DNA from: Edaphobacter sp.
GTDB taxonomy: Bacteria > Acidobacteriota > Terriglobia > Terriglobales > Acidobacteriaceae
NCBI GenBank assembly: GCA_025462645.1
Contig: JAOAPB010000122.1
Location: 1 to 64,000, forward strand
DNA: 64,000 bases
Direction of reading: 5' to 3'
Shown here in pieces: positions 18,305 to 26,341 of the stretch (the stretch's first letter is position 1; each line of letters starts with the position of its first letter). Under the pieces are notes generated by a model. That model searched no databases and was not told where the DNA came from. It was given only the letters and a program-made list of their open reading frames with translations. Position numbers and translations under genes: made by a program.

Positions 18305-19597
18305 CTAGCCGATCAGAGCCCCCCGAGCCGCCTCCACCACCGCCGCAATCTCCGCTTTTCCATGCGCCGTAGAGATAAACGCCGCCTCGAACTGGCTAGC
18401 CGGCAGCCACACCCCTGCCTCCAGCATCGCCCGATGAAACCGCCCGAACGCCGCCGTATCCGAAGCCGCCGCACTCGCAAAATCCGTCACCGCATCGCCT
18501 GTAAAGAACCAGGTAAACATCGACCCCACCCGATTCGTCGTCAACGCCACCCCGGCCTCCCGAGCCACCGCCGCGACCCCCTCCGCAATCGCCCTCGTCG
18601 TCTTCTCCAACCCCGAATAGACCTCGTCCTCATGCGCGATCAAGTGGCTGAGCATAGCGATCCCCGCCGCCATGGCCAGCGGATTCCCGCTCAACGTCCC
18701 AGCCTGATACACCGGCCCCAGCGGAGCCAGATAGTCCATCACATCCGCCCGTCCGCCAAACGCCCCGCATGGCAGCCCGCCGCCGACGATCTTCCCCAGA
18801 GTAGTCAGATCGGGTTTGATCCCATAGAGCTGCTGCGCCCCACCCAGAGACAGCCTGAACCCGGTCATCACCTCATCCACGATCAGCAACGCGCCAAACT
18901 CCGTCGTAATCTCCCTCAGCCCCTCAAGATACCCGGCCGCAGGCAGAATCGTCCCCGCATTCCCCACCACCGGCTCCACGATCACGCAAGCGATCTCCTC
19001 CGGCCTCGCCGCAAACGCCGCCCGTACCACCTCCAGGTCGTTGAACGGCAGCGCCAGCGTATGCATCACAGTCTCCTCCGGAACCCCCGCCGACCCCGGA
19101 ATCCCCAGCGTCGCCACCCCACTCCCCGCCTTCACCAGCATCGCGTCCGAGTGCCCGTGATAACACCCTTCGAACTTGATGACGAACTTCCGCCCTGTAA
19201 ACCCGCGCGCCAGCCGAATCGCCGACATACAAGCCTCAGTCCCCGAGCTCACGAACCGCAGCTTCTCCACCACTGGGAAACACCGCTGCACCAGCTCCGC
19301 GAGATCCCCCTCCGCCGCCGTAGAGGCCCCAAAGCTCGCCCCCCGAGCCGCCGCCTGCTGAATCGCCTCTACCACTGGAGGAAACGCATGACCCAGAATC
19401 ATCGGTCCCCATGACCCGAAGAGATCCAGATACTGATTCCCATCCTCATCAAAGAGATACGCCCCCTCCGCCCGCTTCACAAACGGTGGGTCGCCTCCCA
19501 CCGCGCGAAAGGCCCGCACCGGCGAGTCGACGCCTCCAGGAAGCAGTTGTTCAGCGCGCAGTTGCAGTTCACGGGAGCGGGTCAGTGTAAGAGCCAT
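18305..19597 (-). CDS. hemL: Glutamate-1-semialdehyde 2,1-aminomutase
   Basis: Converts glutamate-1-semialdehyde to 5-aminolevulinate with pyridoxal phosphate, in the C5 route to tetrapyrroles; cytoplasmic. 430 residues from the ATG at 19597 ([30 protein letters not shown]), the normal family length; the frame stays open 34 codons further upstream but that sequence is not family-like. The [20 protein letters not shown] region, [11 protein letters not shown], and the PLP-lysine motif [18 protein letters not shown] are present. No other hem gene is adjacent. Confidence 0.95.
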   Translation of the reverse strand: MALTLTRSRELQLRAEQLLPGGVDSPVRAFRAVGGDPPFVKRAEGAYLFDEDGNQYLDLFGSWGPMILGHAFPPVVEAIQQAAARGASFGASTAAEGDLAELVQRCFPVVEKLRFVSSGTEACMSAIRLARGFTGRKFVIKFEGCYHGHSDAMLVKAGSGVATLGIPGSAGVPEETVMHTLALPFNDLEVVRAAFAARPEEIACVIVEPVVGNAGTILPAAGYLEGLREITTEFGALLIVDEVMTGFRLSLGGAQQLYGIKPDLTTLGKIVGGGLPCGAFGGRADVMDYLAPLGPVYQAGTLSGNPLAMAAGIAMLSHLIAHEDEVYSGLEKTTRAIAEGVAAVAREAGVALTTNRVGSMFTWFFTGDAVTDFASAAASDTAAFGRFHRAMLEAGVWLPASQFEAAFISTAHGKAEIAAVVEAARGALIG

Positions 19598-19849
19598 GCA
19601 CTCCAGTATAAAAGTCCCGGCACGCTCTCCCCGAATCCAACGGTTACCTGGCCAATGTCGTGCCACAAGAGCTGTAGATGTCGACGGTATCAGACTCATT
19701 GATCCTCACCTGGACCGGTCTGGCTCTACTTCGACGTGGTATGCCGCGCCTATAATTGCTCGCGCAGCAGATCTGCCCAGGGATCGACGTGTGCTAGTGC
19801 CTTCTACCACGGCGATGTGACGGTGTGTTGATAGTAGTGGAGAAAGCCA

Positions 19850-20407
19850 ATGACCACTAATCAGGACAGCCCGGCAAGACCGACCGAGAACCGTTTCCAG
19901 GTGTCTTCCGGTCAGGCGATGGCGCTGGTAGAGGTGGTCATCTACGCGGCACTAGGTGTGATTCTTTCATTAGCTGCCCTGTTCGCTCTCTTTACGGCCT
20001 GCCAAACGCTGTGGCATGGCCTCGCGGCGGGAGAATCGGCAAAGACAGTCGTAGAGGTCATCGATCGGCTTCTAACTGTATTGATGCTGGTTGAAATATT
20101 GCATACGGTGCGGATATCAATTCGGTCACACACTTTGGTGACGGAGCCCTTTCTCATCGTAGGTCTAATCGCCACTATTCGCCGTATGCTCGTCATTACC
20201 TTGAACGCGGCGAATCTCACCAGTGCCGCCGACTGGGCGGATAATGGGCAGGCAAGGCTGCAGGCCTCCATGCTCGAACTCGGACTTCTGGGCGCAATTG
20301 TCGTCGTGCTAGTGGTCTCGATTCACATACTTCGCAAGAGCCGGGATCCGTACGAAGAACAGGAGACCAGGAGATCGGAAGCTGGCGAGAGTGCCCAGTC
20401 CGGCTAA
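19850..20407 (+). CDS. PsiE-like membrane protein
   Basis: 185 residues with four hydrophobic segments (about 26-50, 72-90, 103-125 and 141-160). The block EPFLIVGLIATIRRMLVIT, together with the preceding RLLTVLMLVEILHTVRISI, is the signature of the phosphate-starvation-inducible PsiE family, whose function is unknown. GGAG lies 8 bases upstream of the ATG. Divergent from hemL across 252 bases. No Pho box was recognised, so phosphate regulation is not shown. Confidence 0.75.
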   Translation: MTTNQDSPARPTENRFQVSSGQAMALVEVVIYAALGVILSLAALFALFTACQTLWHGLAAGESAKTVVEVIDRLLTVLMLVEILHTVRISIRSHTLVTEPFLIVGLIATIRRMLVITLNAANLTSAADWADNGQARLQASMLELGLLGAIVVVLVVSIHILRKSRDPYEEQETRRSEAGESAQSG

Positions 20408-20441
20408 TCTGGAGCCGTATAATGAGCGCTCACGGAGTCGA

Positions 20442-20888
20442 ATGACCGAAGCCGAACGCAACCAGATCGCGGGCCACCCCCTCCTCCTCTACGACGGAGT
20501 CTGTGTCCTCTGCAACGTCCTCTGCAACGGAGTTGTTCGCTTCCTCCTCCTCCGCGACAAAACCGCAAATCTCCGCTTCATCCCCCTCGAATCCCCTCTC
20601 GGCCGCGAGATCCTCCCCCACCCATCCCCCAAGGAGGGCGTAGTCCTCATCACCAACGCCCTAACCCCAATAAAACGCATCTATCACCGCTCCGATGCCA
20701 TAGCCCAAGCCCTGCAGCTCCTCGGCGGCCCCTGGAGCCCCCTCGGCAAAGCCCTTGCCCTTACCCCCCGCCCCCTGCGCGAGTCCGGCTACACCGTCGT
20801 CGCCCGCCTCCGCTACCGTCTCTTCGGCCGCTACCGAACCTGTCCCCTCCCCACGCCCGAACAGCGCGGCAGAATCCTCGGCACTTAG
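20442..20888 (+). CDS. DCC family thiol-disulfide oxidoreductase-like protein
   Basis: 148 residues from ATG 20442 (GGAG 5-6 bases upstream). The DUF393/DCC motif YDGVCVLCN carries the CxxC pair that gives the family a thioredoxin-like fold, and RFIPLESPLGREIL, SDAIAQALQLLGGPW and YRLFGRY complete the domain. Physiological substrate unknown for the family. It starts 34 bases after the PsiE-like gene and may be cotranscribed with it. Confidence 0.85.
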   Translation: MTEAERNQIAGHPLLLYDGVCVLCNVLCNGVVRFLLLRDKTANLRFIPLESPLGREILPHPSPKEGVVLITNALTPIKRIYHRSDAIAQALQLLGGPWSPLGKALALTPRPLRESGYTVVARLRYRLFGRYRTCPLPTPEQRGRILGT

Positions 20889-20955
20889 GTAACGACTGTT
20901 TCCAAAGGCATCGTCCTCACCCTGCTAGACTAAAATTCTTCTTTCAAGCAAAAAC

Positions 20956-22152
20956 ATGGAGCGCAACTTGCCGGACACCTTCCCCACGCCCGATTCTTCA
21001 ATAGCAACCGAGAGCGCTGCCCCCAAGCAGCAGGACGTAGTGACCGCACCTAAGCAAGCCTCTCCCCCGCGCTCCACGGCCCAGCAGAAGAAGTCTGCGA
21101 CGAAGGCTCCCGCGGCGGCAAAGAAGCCCATCAGCTACGCCGACGCAGGCGTCGACATCACCTCCGTCGACCGCAGCAAGCAGCGCATCAAGATGCTCGC
21201 CCGCAAGACCTTCAACAAGCAGGTCCTCAGTGAGATCGGAGGCTTCGGAGGCCTCTTCGCCCTCGACCTCGCCAAGTTCCCCAACCCCGTCCTCGTCTCC
21301 TCGATGGATGGAGTCGGAACCAAACTCAAAGTAGCCTTCGAACTCGGTATCCATCACACCGTGGGCCAGGACCTCGTCAACCACTGTGTCAACGACATCG
21401 CTGTCCAGGGTGCAACCCCCCTCTTCTTCCTCGACTATCTCGCCGCCGGCAAGCTCGACAACGCCACTATCGAGACCGTCGTCCAGGGCCTCAGCGAAGC
21501 CTGCCGCGCCAACGGCTGCGCCCTCATCGGAGGCGAGACCGCCCAGATGCCCGGCTTCTACGCCGACGGCGAGTACGACCTCGCCGGCACCATCATCGGT
21601 GCCGTCAACCGCGACAAGATCATCACCGGCGACACCGTTCAGGTCGGCGACATCCTCATCGGCCTGCCCTCCAACGGCCTCCACACCAACGGCTACTCCC
21701 TCGCCCGCAAGCTCCTCTTCGAAGTCGCGAAGTACGGCCCCGAGCAGTACATCAACGAGCTCAAGGATAAGACCGGCGCCGCCCTCATGCGCACCCACCG
21801 CAGCTATCTCGCCATCATCAAAAAACTCACCGGCGCGGAGGTCGTCAGCGGTATGGCCCACATCACCGGCGGAGGCATCACGGACAACCTCCCCCGCATC
21901 CTGCCCAAGGGCATGGGAGCCATCATCGACCGCGCCTCCTGGACCGTTCCACCCCTCTTCGATCACCTCCAGCACCTTGGCAACGTCGACGAGGACGAGA
22001 TGCTCCGCACCTTCAACATGGGTATCGGCCTCATCTGCGTCGTCCCCGCCGAAAAGGTGAAGAAGGCAAAGGCTGTCCTCAACCGCGCCAACGAGCGCCA
22101 CTGCATCATCGGCCGCGTCGTCCGCGGCGAGCGCAAAGTCTCCTACAACTAG
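20956..22152 (+). CDS. purM: Phosphoribosylformylglycinamidine cyclo-ligase with N-terminal extension
   Basis: Closes the imidazole ring (FGAM to AIR, ATP-dependent) in purine synthesis; cytoplasmic. 398 residues against about 345 for the family. The catalytic part begins at about residue 58 (ISYADAGVDI) and contains SSMDGVGTKLKVAFE, HCVNDIAVQGATPLFFLDYLA, GGETAQMPGFY and GGGITDNLPRILP. The first 55 residues are Ser/Ala/Pro/Lys/Gln-rich (for example KKSATKAPAAAKKP) and look disordered, like a linker or nucleic-acid-binding tail. The ATG has no clear ribosome-binding site, and no better internal ATG exists before the domain, so the tail may be real or the start may be an internal GTG near 21039. 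Confidence 0.93.
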   Translation: MERNLPDTFPTPDSSIATESAAPKQQDVVTAPKQASPPRSTAQQKKSATKAPAAAKKPISYADAGVDITSVDRSKQRIKMLARKTFNKQVLSEIGGFGGLFALDLAKFPNPVLVSSMDGVGTKLKVAFELGIHHTVGQDLVNHCVNDIAVQGATPLFFLDYLAAGKLDNATIETVVQGLSEACRANGCALIGGETAQMPGFYADGEYDLAGTIIGAVNRDKIITGDTVQVGDILIGLPSNGLHTNGYSLARKLLFEVAKYGPEQYINELKDKTGAALMRTHRSYLAIIKKLTGAEVVSGMAHITGGGITDNLPRILPKGMGAIIDRASWTVPPLFDHLQHLGNVDEDEMLRTFNMGIGLICVVPAEKVKKAKAVLNRANERHCIIGRVVRGERKVSYN

Positions 22153-22227
22153 AGCTGCATCTCAGGAAGCGATAGAGCCTTGCAACGGTTCGCCGTCCGG
22201 CGATCTTTTGTCATCTTGCAATCGTTT

Positions 22228-22253
22228 GTCATTCTGAGCGAAGCGAAGACCCC
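22228..22253 (+). repeat. Dispersed GTCATYCTGAGCG-type repeat, copy 3
   Basis: GTCATTCTGAGCGAAGCGAAG core in the 189-base gap between purM and a convergent SDR gene. Confidence 0.8.
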
Positions 22254-22341
22254 GTATTTCGCTTTTGTCTTTTATCGTTGCTTGTTCTTGACCTACGCCC
22301 GAGAAATTAGCCTCGGGCGCAGGACCGCGAATCGATTTCAA

Positions 22342-23145
22342 TTAGCCATTGATCCCGTATCGGGCGGCAGAGCGTTTATGCGAGAGGTTGGGAGCGAGGG
22401 CCTTGCGCGCCGCTTCGAACCTCTCCCAGTCGCCCACATCCGGCAACGAGGGAACTGTGATCAACTCTCCCTGTTCCAGTCCTGCCAGAGATGCATCCAC
22501 CATCTCCTCTGCCGTCATGACGGTCGTTTCGGGAAGATTGTGAACAGGCAGCTTGGCACGATCCCAAAACGGGGTGCTGGTAGCTCCGGGAAGAACAGCC
22601 TGTACCTGGATGCCTTTGTTCTTTACCTCGTTGTGCAGCGATTGCGTGAGGTTCACGACAAATGCCTTCGTACCGCTGTAGACGCCGTTGAGCAGCTCAG
22701 GACTCAGAGCGGCAATCGACGAGATATTGATGATGAGTCCTCTGGAACGCTTTAGAAAGCCGGGCAGCACCGCCGAGGTGAGGCGCGTCAGCGCGGTGAC
22801 ATTGAGCTGAATCATGTTGTCCATGTCGTCGACGTCGGAGTCGATCAGCTTGCTTGTGCCGCCGAAGCCGGCATTGTTGACCAGCGCGCTAATATCGCCG
22901 TCCGAGCGAAGACGTGCCTCGACACGTTGAAGATCGGCTCTTAGGGTAAGGTCCGCCGCCAGAACCTCGGCCTTGCGGCTAGTCTTCGCTGTAAGCTCTT
23001 TCGCCAGGCTGGTTAGACGCTGCTCGTCGCGGGCCACGAGAATGAGATCGTAGCCTTGTCTGGCGAGACGGTCGGCATAGACCGAGCCGATGCCGGTAGA
23101 TGCTCCGGTGATGAGTGCGGTGCCTTTGCTGGAAGATGTGGACAT
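22342..23145 (-). CDS. Short-chain dehydrogenase/reductase
   Basis: 267 residues from the ATG at 23145 (GAGGAG about 8 bases upstream; the frame is open 15 codons further but unsupported). Classical SDR: coenzyme loop TGASTGIG, NNAG at the end of beta-4, Ser in INISSIAALS and the catalytic pair in YSGTK. It resembles DltE/YqjQ-type proteins; substrate unknown. A perfect 7-bp inverted repeat lies 71 bases upstream of its start and the TetR gene is directly upstream in the same direction, so it is the likely target of that repressor. Confidence 0.88.
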   Translation of the reverse strand: MSTSSSKGTALITGASTGIGSVYADRLARQGYDLILVARDEQRLTSLAKELTAKTSRKAEVLAADLTLRADLQRVEARLRSDGDISALVNNAGFGGTSKLIDSDVDDMDNMIQLNVTALTRLTSAVLPGFLKRSRGLIINISSIAALSPELLNGVYSGTKAFVVNLTQSLHNEVKNKGIQVQAVLPGATSTPFWDRAKLPVHNLPETTVMTAEEMVDASLAGLEQGELITVPSLPDVGDWERFEAARKALAPNLSHKRSAARYGING

Positions 23146-23215
23146 GGTGTGTCTCCTCGGTACCCTGATTCGGTACATTGATTTTGCCAATAGAATTGGG
23201 CATATTTTAGTAGAG

Positions 23216-23231
23216 TAGACCGGTCGGTCTA
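23216..23231. promoter_or_regulatory. Probable TetR operator in front of the SDR gene
   Basis: TAGACCG-GT-CGGTCTA, a perfect 7-bp inverted repeat with a 2-base spacer, in the gap between the tetR stop and the SDR start. Size and symmetry are typical for TetR-family operators. A related half-site ACCGnnnnnGTCTA lies upstream of tetR itself. Confidence 0.7.
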
Positions 23232-23269
23232 GAGATTCAGAAAATATCTTCCATGCTGGACTTTTGCCT

Positions 23270-23854
23270 TCAACCCTTCAGCAGAACATTGAAGGCGAAG
23301 TGCAGGAAGTTCTCCAGCGCCTTGTTCGACCGATCTGCCTTCGACCGGACGAGAGCGCCTTCATAGCTGTTGACGAGGAAAGAAGCTAGCTCCTCCGGCT
23401 TGCTCGACTTCAGCAGATCCCCTCGGACGACCGCCTCCCGCAGGACACGAGCTATCGCGGTCTGCCAACTGGCAAAGGACAGGTGCAGCAGGGATTGGAG
23501 CGGCTCGCTACGATCCGCCATCTCCAGGCTCAGGTTTCCCAGCAGGCAGCCGCTTACCGGAGCGGTCTGCCCATAGACGCGGATGAGTTCCTCGAAGTAC
23601 CTTCGCAATCTCTTCAACGGCGCTACACTCCCATCGCTGAAGATCTTTTCGCATCGTTCCACCTCTCCCTGAACATAGAGTTTCAATACCTCTTCCGTGA
23701 AGGCTTCTTTGCTGCGGAAGTAGTGGTAAAAGGATCCCTTTGGCACATCCGCGTCGTCCAGTATCTCTTTGATGCCTGTCGATGCGTAGCCCATGGAGTG
23801 TATGTGCCGAAGCCCGACCTGCAGAAGATGGTCCCGTGTGTTTTGAGCTTGCAA
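23270..23854 (-). CDS. TetR/AcrR family transcriptional regulator
   Basis: 194 residues. The N-terminal helix-turn-helix domain reads LLQVGLRHIHSMGYASTGIKEILDDADVPKGSFYHYFRSKEAF, resembling the NemR/AcrR subgroup; the C-terminal ligand domain (about 75-190) follows. The start is a TTG at 23854 preceded by AGGGAG at 5-6 bases; no in-frame ATG precedes the domain. Two matching inverted repeats, upstream of the neighbouring SDR gene and upstream of itself, suggest that it represses both. Confidence 0.88.
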   Translation of the reverse strand: MQAQNTRDHLLQVGLRHIHSMGYASTGIKEILDDADVPKGSFYHYFRSKEAFTEEVLKLYVQGEVERCEKIFSDGSVAPLKRLRRYFEELIRVYGQTAPVSGCLLGNLSLEMADRSEPLQSLLHLSFASWQTAIARVLREAVVRGDLLKSSKPEELASFLVNSYEGALVRSKADRSNKALENFLHFAFNVLLKG

Positions 23855-23884
23855 TTTCGCTCCCTGCGCATCCCCGCGCCTTGC

Positions 23885-23899
23885 TAACCGACTAGTCTA
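23885..23899. promoter_or_regulatory. Possible second TetR operator (autoregulation)
   Basis: TAACCGACTAGTCTA, about 30 bases upstream of the tetR TTG. It shares ACCG and GTCTA at the same distance as the stronger site at 23216-23231. Confidence 0.5.
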
Positions 23900-23962
23900 T
23901 TCCATCCGATGCAAGACCCTGGCCTGAGGGTTCTGCTACGGACGATAAAGCCGATTCGCGTA

Positions 23963-23998
23963 TTTGGGGTCACTACAGCAAACGTCAAAAATCGTACG
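23963..23998 (+). repeat. Left 36-bp inverted repeat flanking SGNH gene
   Basis: Core GGGGTCACTACAGCAAACG, continuing to ATCGTACG. Matches the reverse complement of 24977-25012 at 30 of 36 positions by hand alignment. The pair frames a segment of 1050 bases holding only the SGNH hydrolase. Confidence 0.75.
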
Positions 23999-24222
23999 TT
24001 TAAGAACGTTGCGAAAACCTGTCGCCAAACCGAAAGCCAAGTGCAATACATCTCTGCAACGCGAAGTACAGGCTTTTCAGCAGAGAGGGCTCATTGCAGA
24101 AACGTTCGTTTCCGCAAACCTCGGCAGTCGAACTTACTTACTTGTAACGCCATTTGTCGGGGAGGGAAGTCCAAGGCAATACACTGGCGGAGCAGCCAAT
24201 TCTAGGAACAAATGGGTCCGCA

Positions 24223-24948
24223 ATGAGATTTTTGACTATCTACAAAGTTGTGCTGGGTCCTGTGCTCTTGGCGCAGGGCCGAAGGGTTCGTCGTACCGCT
24301 CTTCGACTTGCCGAAGCGGCAGGTGAGCGAAGCGGACTCGTGGTGATTGAAAGTGCTCTACCGGAGCTGAAGCTGCTCTTTGTAGGGGACTCCACCATGG
24401 CCGGTGTGGGCGTTAGACATCAGTCCGCTGCTCTGGCATCTCAGGTCGCCTCTATCCTCGCAAATAGACTTGTCCGATCCGTTCGATGGCAACTGTTGGC
24501 CAAGTCAGGTGTGAATACCGGACAAGCGTTAGAGTTCGTGAAAGACCGAGAGCTTTTGCCCGCCGATGTGCTTGTTACAGCTCTCGGAACCAACGACGTC
24601 ACATCTCAAAAAAAGCCCTATCAGTTCATCGCGGACTATGAAGCGTTAGTCAATGTGCTCTTGAAGAGGATCGGAGCGCGTTTTGCAGTCGTCAGCGGCC
24701 TGCCTCCTCTGCACCTTACACCGGCTGCACCGCAACCGCTTCGTTGGTACCTGGGGAGATACGCACATCGGCTTGACGAAGGTCTCCGGCGATGGATTGC
24801 GCCACAACAGAACATAGCCTATGTCTCGCTTCAGTGGGCTTCAAACCCAAAAGACATGGCCGAAGACGGATACCACCCCGGCGAAAACCAATATAGAGTG
24901 TGGGCTCATCTCGTAGCAGAAAACATCGCCACTTTGCTTCCAAAATAG
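24223..24948 (+). CDS. SGNH/GDSL-family hydrolase
   Basis: 241 residues from ATG 24223. Block I is LLFVGDSTMAGVG with nucleophile Ser57; block III is ALGTNDVTS; block V is EDGYHPGENQY with Asp215 and His218. The layout matches bacterial SGNH esterases/lipases. No clear signal peptide: the N-terminal FLTIYKVVLGPVLLAQG is amphipathic or weakly hydrophobic and may associate with membrane. Base composition is less GC-rich than nearby housekeeping genes, and the gene is framed by 36-bp inverted repeats, which suggests a separate origin. Substrate unknown. Confidence 0.85.
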   Translation: MRFLTIYKVVLGPVLLAQGRRVRRTALRLAEAAGERSGLVVIESALPELKLLFVGDSTMAGVGVRHQSAALASQVASILANRLVRSVRWQLLAKSGVNTGQALEFVKDRELLPADVLVTALGTNDVTSQKKPYQFIADYEALVNVLLKRIGARFAVVSGLPPLHLTPAAPQPLRWYLGRYAHRLDEGLRRWIAPQQNIAYVSLQWASNPKDMAEDGYHPGENQYRVWAHLVAENIATLLPK

Positions 24949-24976
24949 GACTCAACTGCCACTGCAGAAACCTTGG

Positions 24977-25012
24977 CGTACGATCTCTGACGTTTGGTGT
25001 GGTGACCCCTAT
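24977..25012 (-). repeat. Right 36-bp inverted repeat flanking SGNH gene
   Basis: Inverted partner of 23963-23998, starting CGTACGAT and ending GGTGACCCCTAT. It lies 28 bases after the hydrolase stop and 111 bases before purN. Confidence 0.75.
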
Positions 25013-25123
25013 TTGCCGAAGCCCGGATGGCGTGCACAAAAATTGGTCAGTCGAATTGATCAGTGGAACTGCTCCAACCTGCCCGCCATCCGATTCAACT
25101 CCGGACTCACCTACAATCGATCT

Positions 25124-25732
25124 ATGAAGCGCCTGGGCATCCTCCTCTCCGGCAGAGGCTCCAACTTCCTCGCCATCGCCAAAGCCATCCGCGAGCACCG
25201 CCTCATCGGCACAGAGATCGCCGTCGTCCTCTCGAACCGCGAAGACGCCCCCGGCCTTGCCGCAGCTCGCGAGTTGAATCTCCCGACCCTCTGCATCCCA
25301 TCCGCTGGACGCAAACGTACCGAGCACGACGCCGAGATGATCGCCGCGCTCAACAAGCACAATGTCGATCTGGTCTGCCTCGCCGGCTACATGCGCATCA
25401 TTTCTCCGGCCTTCATCGCGGCCTTCCCCAACCGCATTCTCAACGTCCATCCCTCTCTGCTGCCCGCCTTCCCCGGCCTCGACGCCCAGCACCAGGCCCT
25501 CGACTATGGGACCAAGGTCGCCGGCTGCACGGTCCATTTCGTCGACGAAGCCGTCGACCACGGCGTCATCATCCTGCAAAAGACCGTCCCGGTAAACGAC
25601 GACGACACCTATGACACCCTATCTGCCCGCATCCTCCAGCAGGAGCACCTAGCCTACCCCGAAGCCATAGCCCGCGTCCTGAGCGGCAACTACGTCATAG
25701 AAGACCGTCGCTACCTCCACCGCACCCCGTAG
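25124..25732 (+). CDS. purN: Phosphoribosylglycinamide formyltransferase
   Basis: Transfers a formyl group from 10-formyltetrahydrofolate to GAR in purine synthesis; cytoplasmic. 202 residues from ATG 25124, normal length; the frame is open upstream but the extra sequence overlaps the repeat region. GILLSGRGSNFLAI, GYMRIIS, NVHPSLLPAFPG (catalytic Asn and His) and VHFVDEAVDHGVIILQ (catalytic Asp) are all present. folD, which makes its cofactor, is about 3 kb away on the other strand, and purM about 3 kb upstream. Confidence 0.95.
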   Translation: MKRLGILLSGRGSNFLAIAKAIREHRLIGTEIAVVLSNREDAPGLAAARELNLPTLCIPSAGRKRTEHDAEMIAALNKHNVDLVCLAGYMRIISPAFIAAFPNRILNVHPSLLPAFPGLDAQHQALDYGTKVAGCTVHFVDEAVDHGVIILQKTVPVNDDDTYDTLSARILQQEHLAYPEAIARVLSGNYVIEDRRYLHRTP

Positions 25733-25740
25733 ACAACGTT

Positions 25741-25775
<35 letters not shown>

Positions 25776-25813
25776 CTTACGGTTGTAAGTTCTTACCGTT
25801 GTAAGTTTTTGCT

Positions 25814-25840
25814 GTCATCCTGAGCGCAGCGAAGAATCCC
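25814..25840 (+). repeat. Dispersed GTCATYCTGAGCG-type repeat, copy 4
   Basis: GTCATCCTGAGCGCAGCGAA core followed by GAATCCCGAAGGTCTTC. The following 60 bases also resemble the sequence after the copies near 15300 and 56625, so the repeated unit extends to about 100 bases. Confidence 0.8.
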
Positions 25841-26040
25841 GAAGGTCTTCGCTCACCACAATCGCTCACCCTTTTCAACAACCAACTCTCCCGCCCTTGC
25901 GGTTGTTCTTGCTGTTGATTGTTTAATTGCCTTACCCATGGCTATCATGGCGTTTAGAAAGCTGAAGGGCACGATAACAAGCCGCGCCGAATGCACCACC
26001 CTCTACCGAGGACGAGCCTTATGGTCTGGCTTTAGCACTT

Positions 26041-26304
26041 GGGTACCCCCCTCCCCCCTACTTTGAGCGTAAGTCTCCTGTTTGCAATGAGATGGAGTGC
26101 ACGTTTTGCGTGTAAAGTCGTCCATATAAAGGTGTTACATGTAAAGTCGTCGTTCTAAACGGGTTATGGGATTAAAGAGGAAAGCCCCGGGTTTGTCCGG
26201 GGCTTTCCTTTGACTCTTATCAGTATAGCGAATTGAGGAAAACTAATATGCCAACTCTATTTGCCTTGTTTGCATGGGATTAGGTGGTTAAGGGGGTTGA
26301 CAGG
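26041..26304 (-). repeat. Composite non-coding element, copy C (reversed)
   Basis: Read on the minus strand: CCTGTCAACCCCC end (26292-26304), TTGGCATATTAGTTTT block, TATACT (26222-26227), a perfect 12-base-arm hairpin GGAAAGCCCCGG/CCGGGGCTTTCC (26179-26208), two abutting 29-bp direct repeats (26141-26169 and 26112-26140, both starting GTAAAGTCGTC on the plus strand), and a GGGTACCCCC end (26041-26050). Confidence 0.82.
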
Positions 26305-26341
26305 TTTTTGGATGGTTGGACAGACAACGAACAAGGAGTCT

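Larger units (their letters stand above)
23855..24222. other. Intergenic region between divergent tetR and SGNH hydrolase
   Basis: Holds the possible tetR operator, the left 36-bp inverted repeat (23963-23998) and about 220 further bases of lower-GC DNA in which no gene, RNA or promoter was recognised. Confidence 0.5.

Noticed and set aside
26292-26304. TTGACA at the element ends as a -35 promoter box
   Set aside because: No -10 sequence at a suitable distance was found in copies C or D, and the opposite orientation in A and B would point inward.
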